A stretch of 42,508 nucleotides of DNA from Candidatus Campbelliibacteriota bacterium (GCA_007129455.1 SKVL01000003.1:1-42508), one strand, 5' to 3'. Shown: positions 24,428 to 32,931, numbered from the stretch's first letter. The notes: generated from the letters alone by a model not told the origin. Numbers and translations are program-made.

Positions 24428-24603
24428 TGCATAAGTGGATCCAACGAAAATAATTTCGATAAAAAAGAAGATTATTTCACTAAGCTGGTTTTTTAAGGAT
24501 TACTTTCGTAACCGCCTTTTGTTCACATTGCTTTAACTCGATCATCCCGTTATTATGTTTAACAGATGTCTATAATATCCTTAAAAATTTAATCTATCTA
24601 CAC
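24428..24603 (+). promoter_or_regulatory. Intergenic gap with probable promoter of the GH57 gene
   Basis: AT-rich spacer with no gene. TATAAT at 24571-24576 would start a transcript with a short leader of about 20 nt. A small palindrome near 24446-24459 (CGAAA...TTTCG) may be the end of the preceding message. No Shine-Dalgarno sequence precedes the ATG. Confidence 0.4.
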
Positions 24604-25854
24604 ATGGCTTCGATCTGCTTTTATTTCCAAGTTCACCAGCCGTTCCGTATTAGGAAATACGGGGTGTTCGATGTTGGCAACTCGGACTATTTCAATGACG
24701 ACAGCGAAACCGATTTGAATAACTGCCGTATACTTAAAAAGGTTGCCAGCAAATGTTATCTTCCGGCCAATGCGGTTTTAAAGAATGTATTGGAAACAAA
24801 CCCGGATTTTAAAGCCAGCTTTTCGTTCTCGGGTGTTTTTTTGGAGCAGTGTGCAATCTACGCTCCAGAGGTATTGGAGTCCTTTAGTGACCTGATCAAA
24901 ACGGGAAGAGTCGAGGTGATGAGCGAAACATATTATCACTCGCTGGCGGCTCTATACTCGCAGAAAGAATTTGAAAAACAAGTCAAACTTCACAGTGAGG
25001 CCGTTAAAGAGATTTTCAATGTATCGCCAACGGTTTTTAGAAATACTGAGTTGATCTACAGCAACGATATTGCCAGAGAGGTTCAAAGAATGGGTTTTAA
25101 AGCAATCTTGGCCGAAGGGGCCGATCATATTTTGGAGTGGAGAAGCCCGAACTTTCTTTACCGTCCGGCAGAAATCGATAATTTGGTACTTCTTCTTAAA
25201 AATTACCGTCTTTCGGACGATGTGGCTTTTCGATTCGGTGAAAGAAGTTGGAAGGAGTACCCCCTTACGGCTGAGAAATTTGCTCAGTGGGTTTCGGCTT
25301 ACAACGGCGCAGGAGAGATTATAAATCTTTTTATGGATTATGAGACCTTCGGTGAACATCAATGGGAGGACACTGGAATATTTGAGTTCATGAGACATTT
25401 CCCTTCGGAGTTTTTGAAGCACCCCGACAACAACTTTGTTACTCCAAGCGAAGCGGTGGAAAGGTATGAGGTTGTTGGGGAAATAGAGGCGCCCAATTAT
25501 GTTTCTTGGGCCGATGTCGAGCGCGACATCTCCGCTTGGCGTTCAAATGAGATTCAGCATGACGCATTAAGGTGTGTATACGAACTGGAGAGAGATGTTG
25601 TTGAGCTTGATGATCACGAGATAACTCATACTTGGAGGAAGCTTCAAACCTCGGATCATTTTTACTATATGTGCACCAAGTGGTTTCAAGACGGAGATGT
25701 TCACAAATATTTCAATCCTTATGATTCACCTTACGAAGCCTTTATTGCTTTCAGTAATGTTGTCAACGATTTGAAACTTCGAATAGATAAAAGAAAGAAA
25801 GAAAAGAAGTCTTTGAAAAGAAAAGGAGAAGGGAGTTTATTTAGAGAAAAATAA
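24604..25854 (+). CDS. GH57 alpha-amylase-like glycoside hydrolase
   Basis: A 416-residue GH57 enzyme, a family hydrolysing or rearranging alpha-glucans with retention. Motif 1 is HQPFR (11-15). Motif 3 is FRNTELIYSN with the probable nucleophile Glu149, and motif 4 is MDYETFGEHQW with the acid/base Asp245. It resembles the short alpha-amylase-type GH57 of archaea more than branching enzymes, which are longer. No signal peptide is present, so it acts inside the cell. The last 26 residues (391-416) are strongly basic (runs of Lys/Arg), which is not part of the catalytic domain. The gene for a strongly acidic protein follows after 8 bp. Confidence 0.92.
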   Translation: MASICFYFQVHQPFRIRKYGVFDVGNSDYFNDDSETDLNNCRILKKVASKCYLPANAVLKNVLETNPDFKASFSFSGVFLEQCAIYAPEVLESFSDLIKTGRVEVMSETYYHSLAALYSQKEFEKQVKLHSEAVKEIFNVSPTVFRNTELIYSNDIAREVQRMGFKAILAEGADHILEWRSPNFLYRPAEIDNLVLLLKNYRLSDDVAFRFGERSWKEYPLTAEKFAQWVSAYNGAGEIINLFMDYETFGEHQWEDTGIFEFMRHFPSEFLKHPDNNFVTPSEAVERYEVVGEIEAPNYVSWADVERDISAWRSNEIQHDALRCVYELERDVVELDDHEITHTWRKLQTSDHFYYMCTKWFQDGDVHKYFNPYDSPYEAFIAFSNVVNDLKLRIDKRKKEKKSLKRKGEGSLFREK

Positions 25855-25862
25855 AATAAAAT

Positions 25863-26597
25863 ATGAGTGGAAACGAAGAAGATAAAAAAAGTTTTTGGGA
25901 GGAGTTTTTCGGAGTTGCGGAAGATGAAGTTCCGCCGCAAAAAGAAGAAGGGACTCGTCTACCGGTTCGTAACGAAGACGAAGACCTTATGAATATTCTG
26001 GAAGGAAAAAGACAAAAAGTAGAATCTTTTGAAGAAGAGTCGGTTTACTCGCCTGTAGAAACCCAAGAAGATGAAGGACCCTCTTCTTTCCCCGAAGATA
26101 TACAAAAAGAGGAAGAGGAGGTCCCCCTACCGATAAAAGAAGAGGACGGAGATTTTGAAGAACTCCGGGAAGATGCAAGAGAAGAAGATGCCCCGAAAGA
26201 GAAGCTTGATATTTTCCCTGAAGATACACAAGAAGGGAAAGAAGGCGTTCGTCTGCCGGTGAAAGAAGGGGATGAGTACTCTGAAGATCTACCGGGAGAA
26301 GAAAGCGAGGAAGAAAACTTAATGCAAGACGGAGCGGGTAATTTATACGAGGCGCCGGCGGGGCAATATTTCTACATTCACAACGGCCCCACCTTGAAGA
26401 ATCTTTATGATCTTGAGTATTATTTGGGAACCATGACCGATAATCAGTTTAGTTATCATACAACTGATGGCAGAAATGATTTTGCTTCTTGGGTTCGCGA
26501 CGTATTAAGGGAGGGAGAGCTGGCATCGGAACTTGAGGGCACGCGTGAGAGGAAAGAGATGTATGATATCTTGGCTCGTTTTTTAACGTTAAAATAA
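25863..26597 (+). CDS. Acidic repeat protein with conserved C-terminal domain (DUF5752-like?)
   Basis: A 244-residue protein in two parts. Residues 1-157 are disordered-looking and very acidic (by my count 57 Asp/Glu), with three loose repeats centred on LPV/LPI at 33-35, 89-91 and 131-133 and the phrase FPED.Q before the second and third. Residues 158-244 are a compact domain beginning AGQYFYIHNGPTLKNLYDLEYYL and ending in helices with FASWVRDVLREGELASEL. This pattern resembles a small domain of unknown function found near sugar enzymes in archaea and CPR bacteria (I think DUF5752; unverified). It lies 8 bp after GH57 and 6 bp before GH15, so it belongs to the glucan operon. Its role could be scaffold or regulator of these enzymes. 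Confidence 0.7.
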   Translation: MSGNEEDKKSFWEEFFGVAEDEVPPQKEEGTRLPVRNEDEDLMNILEGKRQKVESFEEESVYSPVETQEDEGPSSFPEDIQKEEEEVPLPIKEEDGDFEELREDAREEDAPKEKLDIFPEDTQEGKEGVRLPVKEGDEYSEDLPGEESEEENLMQDGAGNLYEAPAGQYFYIHNGPTLKNLYDLEYYLGTMTDNQFSYHTTDGRNDFASWVRDVLREGELASELEGTRERKEMYDILARFLTLK

Positions 26598-26603
26598 TTT
26601 TTT

Positions 26604-28580
26604 ATGTCTCGACCTTTGGTACTTGGTAATGGAATGATATTAGTTTGCTTGGATAGACGTGGTCAGGTAAGGGACTTTTACTTCCCTTATGTCGGATCTG
26701 AAAATCACGTTGGAAGAAGAGATGTTCATAAGATCGGTGTTTGGGTGGATGGGAGGATGAGTTGGTTTTCCGATGACGAATGGAATATAAGTGTCTGTTA
26801 TAAAGAAGACACGATGACCTCAAGTGTGATTGCGGATAACCCCAAGATGCGCCTCGCTATTCATTTCAACGATGTTGTTTATAATGAAAAGAACATATTT
26901 TTGCGCTCCATAAGAGTTGAGAACAAAATGGACGAGGATCGTGAGATAAAACTTTTTTTTAACCAACAGTTTGAGATTTCACAGACGTATTATGCCGACA
27001 CCGCTTATTACAATCCGGCACTGCACGCACTTATTCATTACAAAGGGAGGAGGGTTTTTTTGGTGAGTGCCAAAGATGATGGAAAAGATTTTTTTTCAGA
27101 GTACTCCACCGGTCTTTTTAATATTGAAGGCAAGGAAGGAACTTGGAGAGACGCCGAAGACGGTAAGCTTTCAAAAAACCCGATAGAGCACGGTGCGGTG
27201 GATTCCACTTTGGGATTGGTCCTCAAGGTTGAGGCAAACGGGGAACGCAAGGCTCACTATTGGATATGCGTGGGAGAAACTCTTGGCGAAGCGGAGAGAC
27301 TTCAGGGACATCTTCTTTATAAAACCGAAGAACACGTTATCGAGACCACCAGTAACTTTTGGCATGCTTGGGTTAATAATTTCGACATTGATTTTACGGA
27401 TCTTTCGGATGAGGCGAAGGATCTTTTCAAAAGATCTCTTTTGGTAGTCAGGACTCATTGTGACAACAGGGGAGGTATTATAGCTTCCGGTGATTCCGCT
27501 CAGTTTCAATATGGACGCGATACTTACAGTTATGTTTGGCCCCGTGACGGAGTTTTCATCTCTCTCAGTATGGACAAGGTCGGTTACTCGGAAATACCGG
27601 AGCGTTTTTACAGATTTTGCAATGAAGTGATAACGGAGGGCGGTTACATACTTCACAAATACTTACCCGACATGTCTTTGGGTAGCTCGTGGCACCCTTG
27701 GACTCAGGAGGAGACACCGCAATTAGCCATTCAGGAAGACGAGACGGCCCTGCTAATTTTCGGTATGTGGGAGCACTATAAGCTTAATAAAAATTTGGAA
27801 TTTGTTGAGGAGGTTTATAACTCCCTGATAAAAAACGCAGCGGATTTCATGAAAAGTTATCGGGATGAAAAAACCGGTTTACCTCGCCCCAGCTATGACC
27901 TCTGGGAAGAGAATTTTGCGGTTTCAACCTTTACCTGCGCGACCGTTTACGGTGCACTTTCGGCCGCTTCCAAGTTTGCCGACCTTTTGGGGAAAAACGA
28001 TGACAGAGAAAGATACGCTCGGACGGCCGAAGAGATTCGTGATACCGTGATGAAGCACCTGTATGATGAGGAGCGGGGTGCCTTTTTGAAATCAGTCAGA
28101 CTTGAAAGAGGTGAGGTCATTCCTAATAAGGTGGTGGACACCAGTTCTTTTTACGGATGTTTCCGTTTTGGGATACTGTCGGTTGACGATGAAAGACTCG
28201 AGCGGGCTTTTAAGATAACAAAGAAGGCCTTGTCCGATCCTATCCCCGTAGGAGGAACCGCTCGCTATGAAAATGATAAATATCATGCGCCGGTCGGTGG
28301 TTATATCAATGTCCCGGGTAATCCATGGTTTGTTACGACACTTTGGCTTATACAGTACAAGATAGCGAAAGCGAAATCTGAAGAAGACCTTAAATTCGTG
28401 AATGATGAGCTGATGTGGTCCGTTAATAATGCTCTTCCTTCCGGTGCTCTTTCCGAGCAAATTAACCCTTACACCGGAGAACAGATGTCTGTTGCTCCCT
28501 TGATATGGAGTCACGCCGAATTCATTATTACCGTGATGGAATACCTGCATAAACTTCAAGAGATAAGGTCCGAACAGTAG
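26604..28580 (+). CDS. GH15 glucoamylase-like enzyme
   Basis: A 658-residue GH15 protein. The N-terminal beta-sandwich (about 1-260, beginning LVLGNGMILVCLDRRGQVRDFYFPYVG) precedes the (alpha/alpha)6 barrel with FQYGRDTYSYVWPRDG (301-316). The probable general acid is in YDLWEEN (Glu435/436) and the probable base is Glu618 in GALSEQINP. These two-domain bacterial/archaeal enzymes release glucose from alpha-1,4 (and 1,6) chains, or in some members cleave trehalose. There is no signal peptide, so it works on an internal glucan such as that made by the GT4 enzyme upstream. It is the third member of a tight GH57 - acidic protein - GH15 operon. Confidence 0.93.
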   Translation: MSRPLVLGNGMILVCLDRRGQVRDFYFPYVGSENHVGRRDVHKIGVWVDGRMSWFSDDEWNISVCYKEDTMTSSVIADNPKMRLAIHFNDVVYNEKNIFLRSIRVENKMDEDREIKLFFNQQFEISQTYYADTAYYNPALHALIHYKGRRVFLVSAKDDGKDFFSEYSTGLFNIEGKEGTWRDAEDGKLSKNPIEHGAVDSTLGLVLKVEANGERKAHYWICVGETLGEAERLQGHLLYKTEEHVIETTSNFWHAWVNNFDIDFTDLSDEAKDLFKRSLLVVRTHCDNRGGIIASGDSAQFQYGRDTYSYVWPRDGVFISLSMDKVGYSEIPERFYRFCNEVITEGGYILHKYLPDMSLGSSWHPWTQEETPQLAIQEDETALLIFGMWEHYKLNKNLEFVEEVYNSLIKNAADFMKSYRDEKTGLPRPSYDLWEENFAVSTFTCATVYGALSAASKFADLLGKNDDRERYARTAEEIRDTVMKHLYDEERGAFLKSVRLERGEVIPNKVVDTSSFYGCFRFGILSVDDERLERAFKITKKALSDPIPVGGTARYENDKYHAPVGGYINVPGNPWFVTTLWLIQYKIAKAKSEEDLKFVNDELMWSVNNALPSGALSEQINPYTGEQMSVAPLIWSHAEFIITVMEYLHKLQEIRSEQ

Positions 28581-28658
28581 TTTTTGAATTTTTTAAGATT
28601 TCTTAGTTTATTTCTCAATTAAGTAAGGATTCATTGTTTATGCCACTTCGCTTGTTTG

Positions 28659-28667
28659 TGTTAGAAT
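28659..28667 (+). promoter_or_regulatory. Leaderless promoter of the PF04020 gene
   Basis: TG (28659-28660), T, then TAGAAT (28662-28667), ending 7 nt before the ATG at 28675. Confidence 0.45.
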
Positions 28668-28674
28668 CTTTATT

Positions 28675-29043
28675 ATGTCGACATTGATAGCAAAGTGGCT
28701 TGTGGGCGCCCTGTCCATAATTATAGTCGCAGACGTTTTGGAGGCGGTTACGGTTTCAAGTGTTTACATTGCTTTGGTGGTGGCCCTTCTTTGGGGCCTG
28801 ATGAACATCTCAATAAAGCCTTTTTTAATCATCATAACGCTTCCTCTGAATGTCCTTACTTTCGGACTCTTTACCTTTATCATAAACGGCGCACTACTTT
28901 TGTTCCTGGCTTCTTTCATAGACGGTTTGACCGTTGAGGGTTTCTGGTGGGCGGTCGGAGCCGCTGCCTTGGTGACCGTATTGAGCTGGCTTGGAAACCG
29001 TCTCATATCTTCGGTTTCCAGTTCTTCCCCGAGCCGTGTATGA
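28675..29043 (+). CDS. PF04020 (YvlD / phage-holin-4-like) membrane protein
   Basis: A 122-residue protein with four hydrophobic segments (about 5-22, 26-44, 54-78 and 88-110). The segment ALLWGLMNISIKPFLIIITLPLNVLTFGLFTFIINGALL is the hallmark of the family, also called YvlD or, misleadingly, phage holin family 4. Family members are common chromosomal genes in bacteria and their function is unclear; envelope stress has been suggested for YvlD. Nothing around it is phage-like. It stands alone with its own promoter before the MYG1-like gene. Confidence 0.85.
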   Translation: MSTLIAKWLVGALSIIIVADVLEAVTVSSVYIALVVALLWGLMNISIKPFLIIITLPLNVLTFGLFTFIINGALLLFLASFIDGLTVEGFWWAVGAAALVTVLSWLGNRLISSVSSSSPSRV

Positions 29044-29089
29044 AGTTTGGAATGTAAAAAATTATTAATTAATATTTCATATTTAAAAA

Positions 29090-29995
29090 ATGAGTATAAA
29101 AATCGTTACACATAATGGTCCTTATCACAGCGATGATATTTTTGCCGTTGCCACAGTCAGTCTTTTTTTGGAAGAAGGTACGCAGGTGGAGATAATTCGT
29201 ACTCGCGATAATAAGGTAATCGCCGAGGCGGATTTTGCCGTTGATGTGGGAGGGGCATACAATCCGGATTTAAAAATATTCGACCACCATCAAGAAGGTG
29301 GAGCGGGGGATCGTACTAACGGAGTTCCGTATGCGTCTTTCGGTCTCGTCTGGAAAGCATACGGAGAAAAGATCTCCGGTAGTAAAGAAATTGCGGAGAT
29401 TTTGGACGAGAGACTAATACAGCCGATCGATGCCGAAGATAACGGGGTTAAAATATCCAGTAGCCTTTTCAAAGGCATTACTCCCTACACCGCACAAGAT
29501 CTTTTTTCCACTTTTTCTCCGACTTGGAAGGAAAAAGACATCGACACCGATGCTGTTTTCGAAAGTTGTGTTAATATTGCCAAGCGGGTCCTGGAGAGAG
29601 AGATAAAAACAGCTCAAGATATGAAGGAGGCGGAGAGGATAATTGAAAAGCATTATGAAGATGCAATTGACAGACGAGTCGTTATCCTCGATAAATATTA
29701 TCCTTGGAAGATTGTCATACCCAAATACCCGGAGCCGTTGTTTGTTGTTTACCCTTCTTTGAGTGGAGATGCGTGGCATGCTCAGGGGGTACCGAAGCAT
29801 AAAGATTCTTTCAGGCCCAGACTACCTTTTCCCGAAAGATGGGCGGGGAAAATGGATTCGGAGTTGGCTAAAGTTACCGGCGTTGAAGATGCGACTTTTT
29901 CTCATAACAAGAGATTTTTGTCGGGAGCCAAATCCAGAGAAGGTGCCGAAAAATTGGCCCGGAAAGCCATCGATAGTTTATCTAAGGATTTTTAA
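29090..29995 (+). CDS. MYG1 / UPF0160 family DHH-like phosphoesterase
   Basis: A 301-residue protein of the MYG1 family. HNGPYHSDDIFAVATV (9-24) and DHHQEGG (64-70) carry the His/Asp residues that match DHH-type metal-dependent phosphoesterases or exonucleases, and LPFPERWAGK with GVEDATFSHNKRFLSGAKSREGA is the C-terminal family signature. Eukaryotic MYG1 is a 3'-5' RNA exonuclease; bacterial members are little studied. An RNA-processing or nucleotide-hydrolysis role is therefore likely but unproven. Obg starts 6 bp after it, so the two are co-transcribed, which is compatible with a ribosome/RNA-related role. Confidence 0.9.
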   Translation: MSIKIVTHNGPYHSDDIFAVATVSLFLEEGTQVEIIRTRDNKVIAEADFAVDVGGAYNPDLKIFDHHQEGGAGDRTNGVPYASFGLVWKAYGEKISGSKEIAEILDERLIQPIDAEDNGVKISSSLFKGITPYTAQDLFSTFSPTWKEKDIDTDAVFESCVNIAKRVLEREIKTAQDMKEAERIIEKHYEDAIDRRVVILDKYYPWKIVIPKYPEPLFVVYPSLSGDAWHAQGVPKHKDSFRPRLPFPERWAGKMDSELAKVTGVEDATFSHNKRFLSGAKSREGAEKLARKAIDSLSKDF

Positions 29996-30001
29996 ATACA
30001 G

Positions 30002-30991
30002 ATGGCTTTTACCGATGAAATAAATATTCACTTAAGTGCCGGAAAGGGGGGGGACGGAGTCGTTCGCTGGAGACGGGAGAAATACAAAGATAAAGCCGGA
30101 CCGAGCGGGGGAAACGGTGGTCGCGGAGGAAATGTTCGCATCCAAGCTGTTCGCGATGTTTCCAAACTTGCCCACTATGCTCAGTTTCCGCAGCTTTTGG
30201 CCGAAGACGGACAAGACGGAATGAAAGACAGTAGGGCCGGTGCGAAAGGAGAAGACCTGCTCCTTTATTTTCCGGTCGGCTCGATAATCGTTAATAAAGA
30301 CAATGGTGACAGGTGGGAGCTTTTGAGTGAAGGAGATGAGGTGACTGTTTTGAAAGGGGGAAAAGGCGGTCTGGGTAACGAACACTTTAAGAGTTCCAGA
30401 AATGTTGCCCCGAAAGAGCAAACCGACGGGAAGCCGGGGGAAAATGCGGACTTTCATATTGAGCTTCGTCTGATAGCGGACATAGGTCTTGTCGGGTTTC
30501 CAAATGCGGGTAAATCAACTTTATTAAACTCCTTAACGGGAGCTAAAAGCAAAGTTGGGAACTATCGCTTTACAACTCTTGAACCCCACCTCGGTTCTCT
30601 CTACGGAGTCATAATTGCCGATATACCCGGCCTTATCGAAGGTGCTTCCGAGGGTCGCGGTTTGGGACACTCTTTTTTGAGACATATCTCTCGCACGGGA
30701 CTGCTGGCCTTTTGTTTGTCGGCCGATAGTAAGGACATCATTGGTGAGTTTGAAGCCGTTAAGGAAGAGTTGGGTTTGTACGACTCGGAGATACTTAAAA
30801 AACCCAAGATTATTTTAATTACCAAATCGGATACGGTTGACAAAAAAAGTCTCGAAAAGTTAAAAAACGTTGTTGCCAAAGGAACAGATCTGCCGGTTCA
30901 TTCGGTCTCCATTTTGGATGACGACAGCCTTAAAAACCTTTCCAAACTATTGGTTAAAACGGCCAAGGATAAGGTGAGGGATCCACTTTGA
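30002..30991 (+). CDS. obg: GTPase Obg/CgtA, short form without C-terminal domain
   Basis: A 329-residue Obg GTPase that binds the 50S subunit and acts in its late assembly. The glycine-rich Obg fold fills residues 1-157 (SAGKGGDGVVRWRREKY, GPSGGNGGRGG). The G domain has G1 GFPNAGKST (165-173), switch I YRFTTLEPHLG, G3 DIPG (207-210) and G4 TKSD (variant of NKxD). The protein ends right after the G domain; the C-terminal OCT domain of B. subtilis Obg is absent, as in some other bacteria. The gatB promoter begins inside its stop codon. Confidence 0.95.
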   Translation: MAFTDEINIHLSAGKGGDGVVRWRREKYKDKAGPSGGNGGRGGNVRIQAVRDVSKLAHYAQFPQLLAEDGQDGMKDSRAGAKGEDLLLYFPVGSIIVNKDNGDRWELLSEGDEVTVLKGGKGGLGNEHFKSSRNVAPKEQTDGKPGENADFHIELRLIADIGLVGFPNAGKSTLLNSLTGAKSKVGNYRFTTLEPHLGSLYGVIIADIPGLIEGASEGRGLGHSFLRHISRTGLLAFCLSADSKDIIGEFEAVKEELGLYDSEILKKPKIILITKSDTVDKKSLEKLKNVVAKGTDLPVHSVSILDDDSLKNLSKLLVKTAKDKVRDPL

Positions 30992-31015
30992 TAAATTTAC
31001 CGAAGTTGATATAGT
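30988..31015 (+). promoter_or_regulatory. gatB promoter with extended -10
   Basis: TTGATA (30988-30993), a 16-nt spacer containing TG-A directly before TATAGT (31010-31015). The predicted start point falls at or next to an ATG at 31021, which opens a 15-codon frame ahead of gatB. Confidence 0.6.
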
Positions 31016-31020
31016 TATCT

Positions 31021-31068
31021 ATGTTTTATTTAGATGGAGTTTCAGGTTTATCGGAAACTCTTTTATGA
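31021..31068 (+). CDS. Possible 15-codon leader peptide ahead of gatB
   Basis: A short frame encoding MFYLDGVSGLSETLL starts 5 nt after the promoter -10, so it would be the first, leaderless, translated frame of the transcript. Its TGA stop is 7 nt before the preferred gatB ATG, and a purine-rich GAAGAG lies between. It may couple translation or serve as an attenuator; it may also be chance. Conservation in relatives would decide. Confidence 0.3.
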   Translation: MFYLDGVSGLSETLL

Positions 31069-31075
31069 AGAGCGT

Positions 31076-32494
31076 ATGAAAAAATACATTCCGACAATTG
31101 GTCTTGAAATACACGCACAACTTTCGACAAAAAGTAAAATGTTTTGCGGTTGCGTCAACGATCCGGACGAGAAAAGGCCGAACGTGAACATCTGTCCGAT
31201 ATGTACGGGTCAGCCCGGAACCTTACCGGTCGCCAATAAAGAGGCCATGCTCAAGATACTGCAGGTGGGGGTGGCGCTGGGTGGAAAATTGGCCGATTTC
31301 ACCGAGTTTGATAGAAAACATTATTTCTATCCCGATATCCCCAAGGGTTACCAGATAAGCCAGTACAAGCACCCTTTGATAGAGGGCGGTGTTTTGGTGG
31401 GAATCGATCTTACCAGAATACACCTCGAAGAAGATACGGCGCGCTCAACTCATGATAGAAGAGGAGATACGCTTGTTGATTTCAATCGATCCGGCCTGCC
31501 TCTTATGGAGCTCGTCACTGAACCTCAAATAAAAAGCGGGGAGAAGGCCGCGCAGGTGGCACGTGAGTTACAACTCCTCCTCCGTTATTTGGGCGCGGGT
31601 TGGGCCAATATGGAGAAAGGCGAGATGCGTGTCGAAGCCAATCTGTCTGTAAGTGATTCCGAAAAACTGGGAACCAAAGTCGAAGTCAAGAACCTCAATT
31701 CCTTCAAGTCGGTGGAAAAAGCGATAGCCTATGAGATAGAAAGGCACACCGAGATGCTCGAGAGAGGAGAGAGAATCGTTCAAGAGACACGAGGGTGGGA
31801 CGAAGAAAGACTCGTTACCGTGTCTCAGCGACAAAAAGAAGAGTCACATGATTATCGTTATTTTCCCGAACCCGATATTCCACCCTTCAAGTTGTCTGAG
31901 TACGAAGAGTTTTCTTTGAGAGCGATTCGCTCCACTCTTCCGGAACTCCCGTGGGAGAGGCGTGAAAGATATATTAAAAACTTCAACTTAAGCGGTGAGC
32001 AAGCGGAGGTTTTTGTTAACTCTCTTCATCTCTCGGTATTCTTTGAAGAGGTTGTCGGTACAATTTCTTCGGATATAAAAGATTCATCCAAGAGGGCCGC
32101 CAATTATATAGTAAGTGACCTATTGGGGCTTATGAAAGAAGACGGAGTTGATACTATCCCTTTTTCCGCCTCTCGGTTTGCGGAGTTGATTACCATGATA
32201 GCGGAGGGAGAGCTTTCTTCTCGTGGAGGTAAAGATATCCTTCTTTATATGTACAAAGGAGAAGAGGGAAGTGTTATTGATATAGCTAAAAAATATAACT
32301 TGATTCAATCAAGTGATGACGGAGAGATTCGTGCTCTGGTGGAGGAAGTGATAAAAGAGAATCCCCAAGTGGTAAGCGATTACAAGGGAGGCAAAGAAAG
32401 CTCCCTGCAGTTTCTCGTCGGCCAAGGCATGAAGAAAAGTAAGGGATCGGCTAACCCTCAACTTTTAAAGGAAATTCTTAAAGAATTAATTTGA
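31076..32494 (+). CDS. gatB: Asp/Glu-tRNA(Asn/Gln) amidotransferase subunit B
   Basis: A 472-residue kinase/tRNA-binding subunit of GatCAB, which converts Glu-tRNA(Gln) (and Asp-tRNA(Asn)) to the amide form. The start IPTIGLEIHAQLSTKSKMFCGC is the family N-terminus. Cys residues in FCGC and CPICTG could hold a zinc ion. DFNRSGLPLMELVTEP and SHDYRYFPEPDIPP are catalytic-cradle segments. The C-terminal helical and YqeY-like domains end with GSANPQLLKEILKEL. The ATG at 31076 is chosen because it fits the family; an in-frame ATG at 31034 would add 14 residues with no counterpart. gatA and gatC are not adjacent. A strong hairpin terminator follows. Confidence 0.96.
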   Translation: MKKYIPTIGLEIHAQLSTKSKMFCGCVNDPDEKRPNVNICPICTGQPGTLPVANKEAMLKILQVGVALGGKLADFTEFDRKHYFYPDIPKGYQISQYKHPLIEGGVLVGIDLTRIHLEEDTARSTHDRRGDTLVDFNRSGLPLMELVTEPQIKSGEKAAQVARELQLLLRYLGAGWANMEKGEMRVEANLSVSDSEKLGTKVEVKNLNSFKSVEKAIAYEIERHTEMLERGERIVQETRGWDEERLVTVSQRQKEESHDYRYFPEPDIPPFKLSEYEEFSLRAIRSTLPELPWERRERYIKNFNLSGEQAEVFVNSLHLSVFFEEVVGTISSDIKDSSKRAANYIVSDLLGLMKEDGVDTIPFSASRFAELITMIAEGELSSRGGKDILLYMYKGEEGSVIDIAKKYNLIQSSDDGEIRALVEEVIKENPQVVSDYKGGKESSLQFLVGQGMKKSKGSANPQLLKEILKELI

Positions 32495-32510
32495 TTCCGA
32501 TTTCAAAAAA

Positions 32511-32542
32511 GAACACTTCCCGCGGTATGGCGGGAAGTGTTC
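32511..32542. terminator. Shared terminator of gatB and RNase P RNA
   Basis: A 13-bp perfect stem (32511-32523 with 32530-32542, loop GGTATG). In the minus direction it is followed by TTTTTT, making it a strong terminator for the RNase P RNA; the plus side has a weaker T-run (GTATTTTC). Confidence 0.88.
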
Positions 32543-32581
32543 GTATTTTCAGGGGTCCGTATCTGTAAGCCGAATTCTGTA

Positions 32582-32643
32582 CCCCGCTCTTTTAAATTTC
32601 ATTTATGTTGTTTGTTGCAAAAATGAAACCTAAAAGAGCGGGG
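32582..32643 (-). repeat. RNase P hairpin copy 3 (P2/P4 junction, P19-like position)
   Basis: A 62-nt unit. In RNA a 13-bp stem CCCCGCUCUUUUA/UAAAAGAGCGGGG, two G-U pairs, then UUUCAUUU/AAAUGAAA make a near-continuous 23-bp helix with a 16-nt loop. It fills the junction between the 3' strand of P2 and ACAGAA, where E. coli has only about four nucleotides and some RNAs have helix P19. Confidence 0.88.
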
Positions 32644-32830
32644 TGGCAGTCATTTATCTGGGATGAATGTTGCCATCCACCTCTAGCGGCACTCCCCGCC
32701 CCATGCTTGGGGTGGGGCACGGCCTTGCACCCCGGTAAGGATTTAGCCGTTTCACTTCTCCGTTCCCGGAGAATTATTCCCCAAAGGGAACCCTTTGCCT
32801 TTCGGCTCTGGCGTCACTGTTCGCACCTCT

Positions 32831-32903
32831 CCCCGCTCTTTTAACCTCCGTTTGATTTTTTTCGAATCTGTTTTAATCGTCAACGGAAACTAAAAGAGCG
32901 GGG
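32831..32903 (-). repeat. RNase P hairpin copy 2 (P9 position)
   Basis: A 73-nt unit with the same 13-bp base stem as copy 3, then GUUUCCGUU paired with AACGGAGGU through three G-U pairs, and a larger loop containing a small GATT/AATC stem. It occupies the P9 position after P8. Confidence 0.82.
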
Positions 32904-32931
32904 GACGGGTGTTACCCGCTACCATTTTAGA

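Noticed and set aside
28675..29043. Holin-family protein as evidence of a prophage
   Set aside because: PF04020 proteins are common chromosomal membrane proteins; no phage genes lie nearby.
31034..31075. Upstream in-frame ATG for gatB
   Set aside because: It adds 14 residues without family support; the conserved N-terminus fits the ATG at 31076.
32605..32844. 79-codon frame within the RNase P RNA locus
   Set aside because: The region is explained by conserved RNase P RNA sequence on the other strand.
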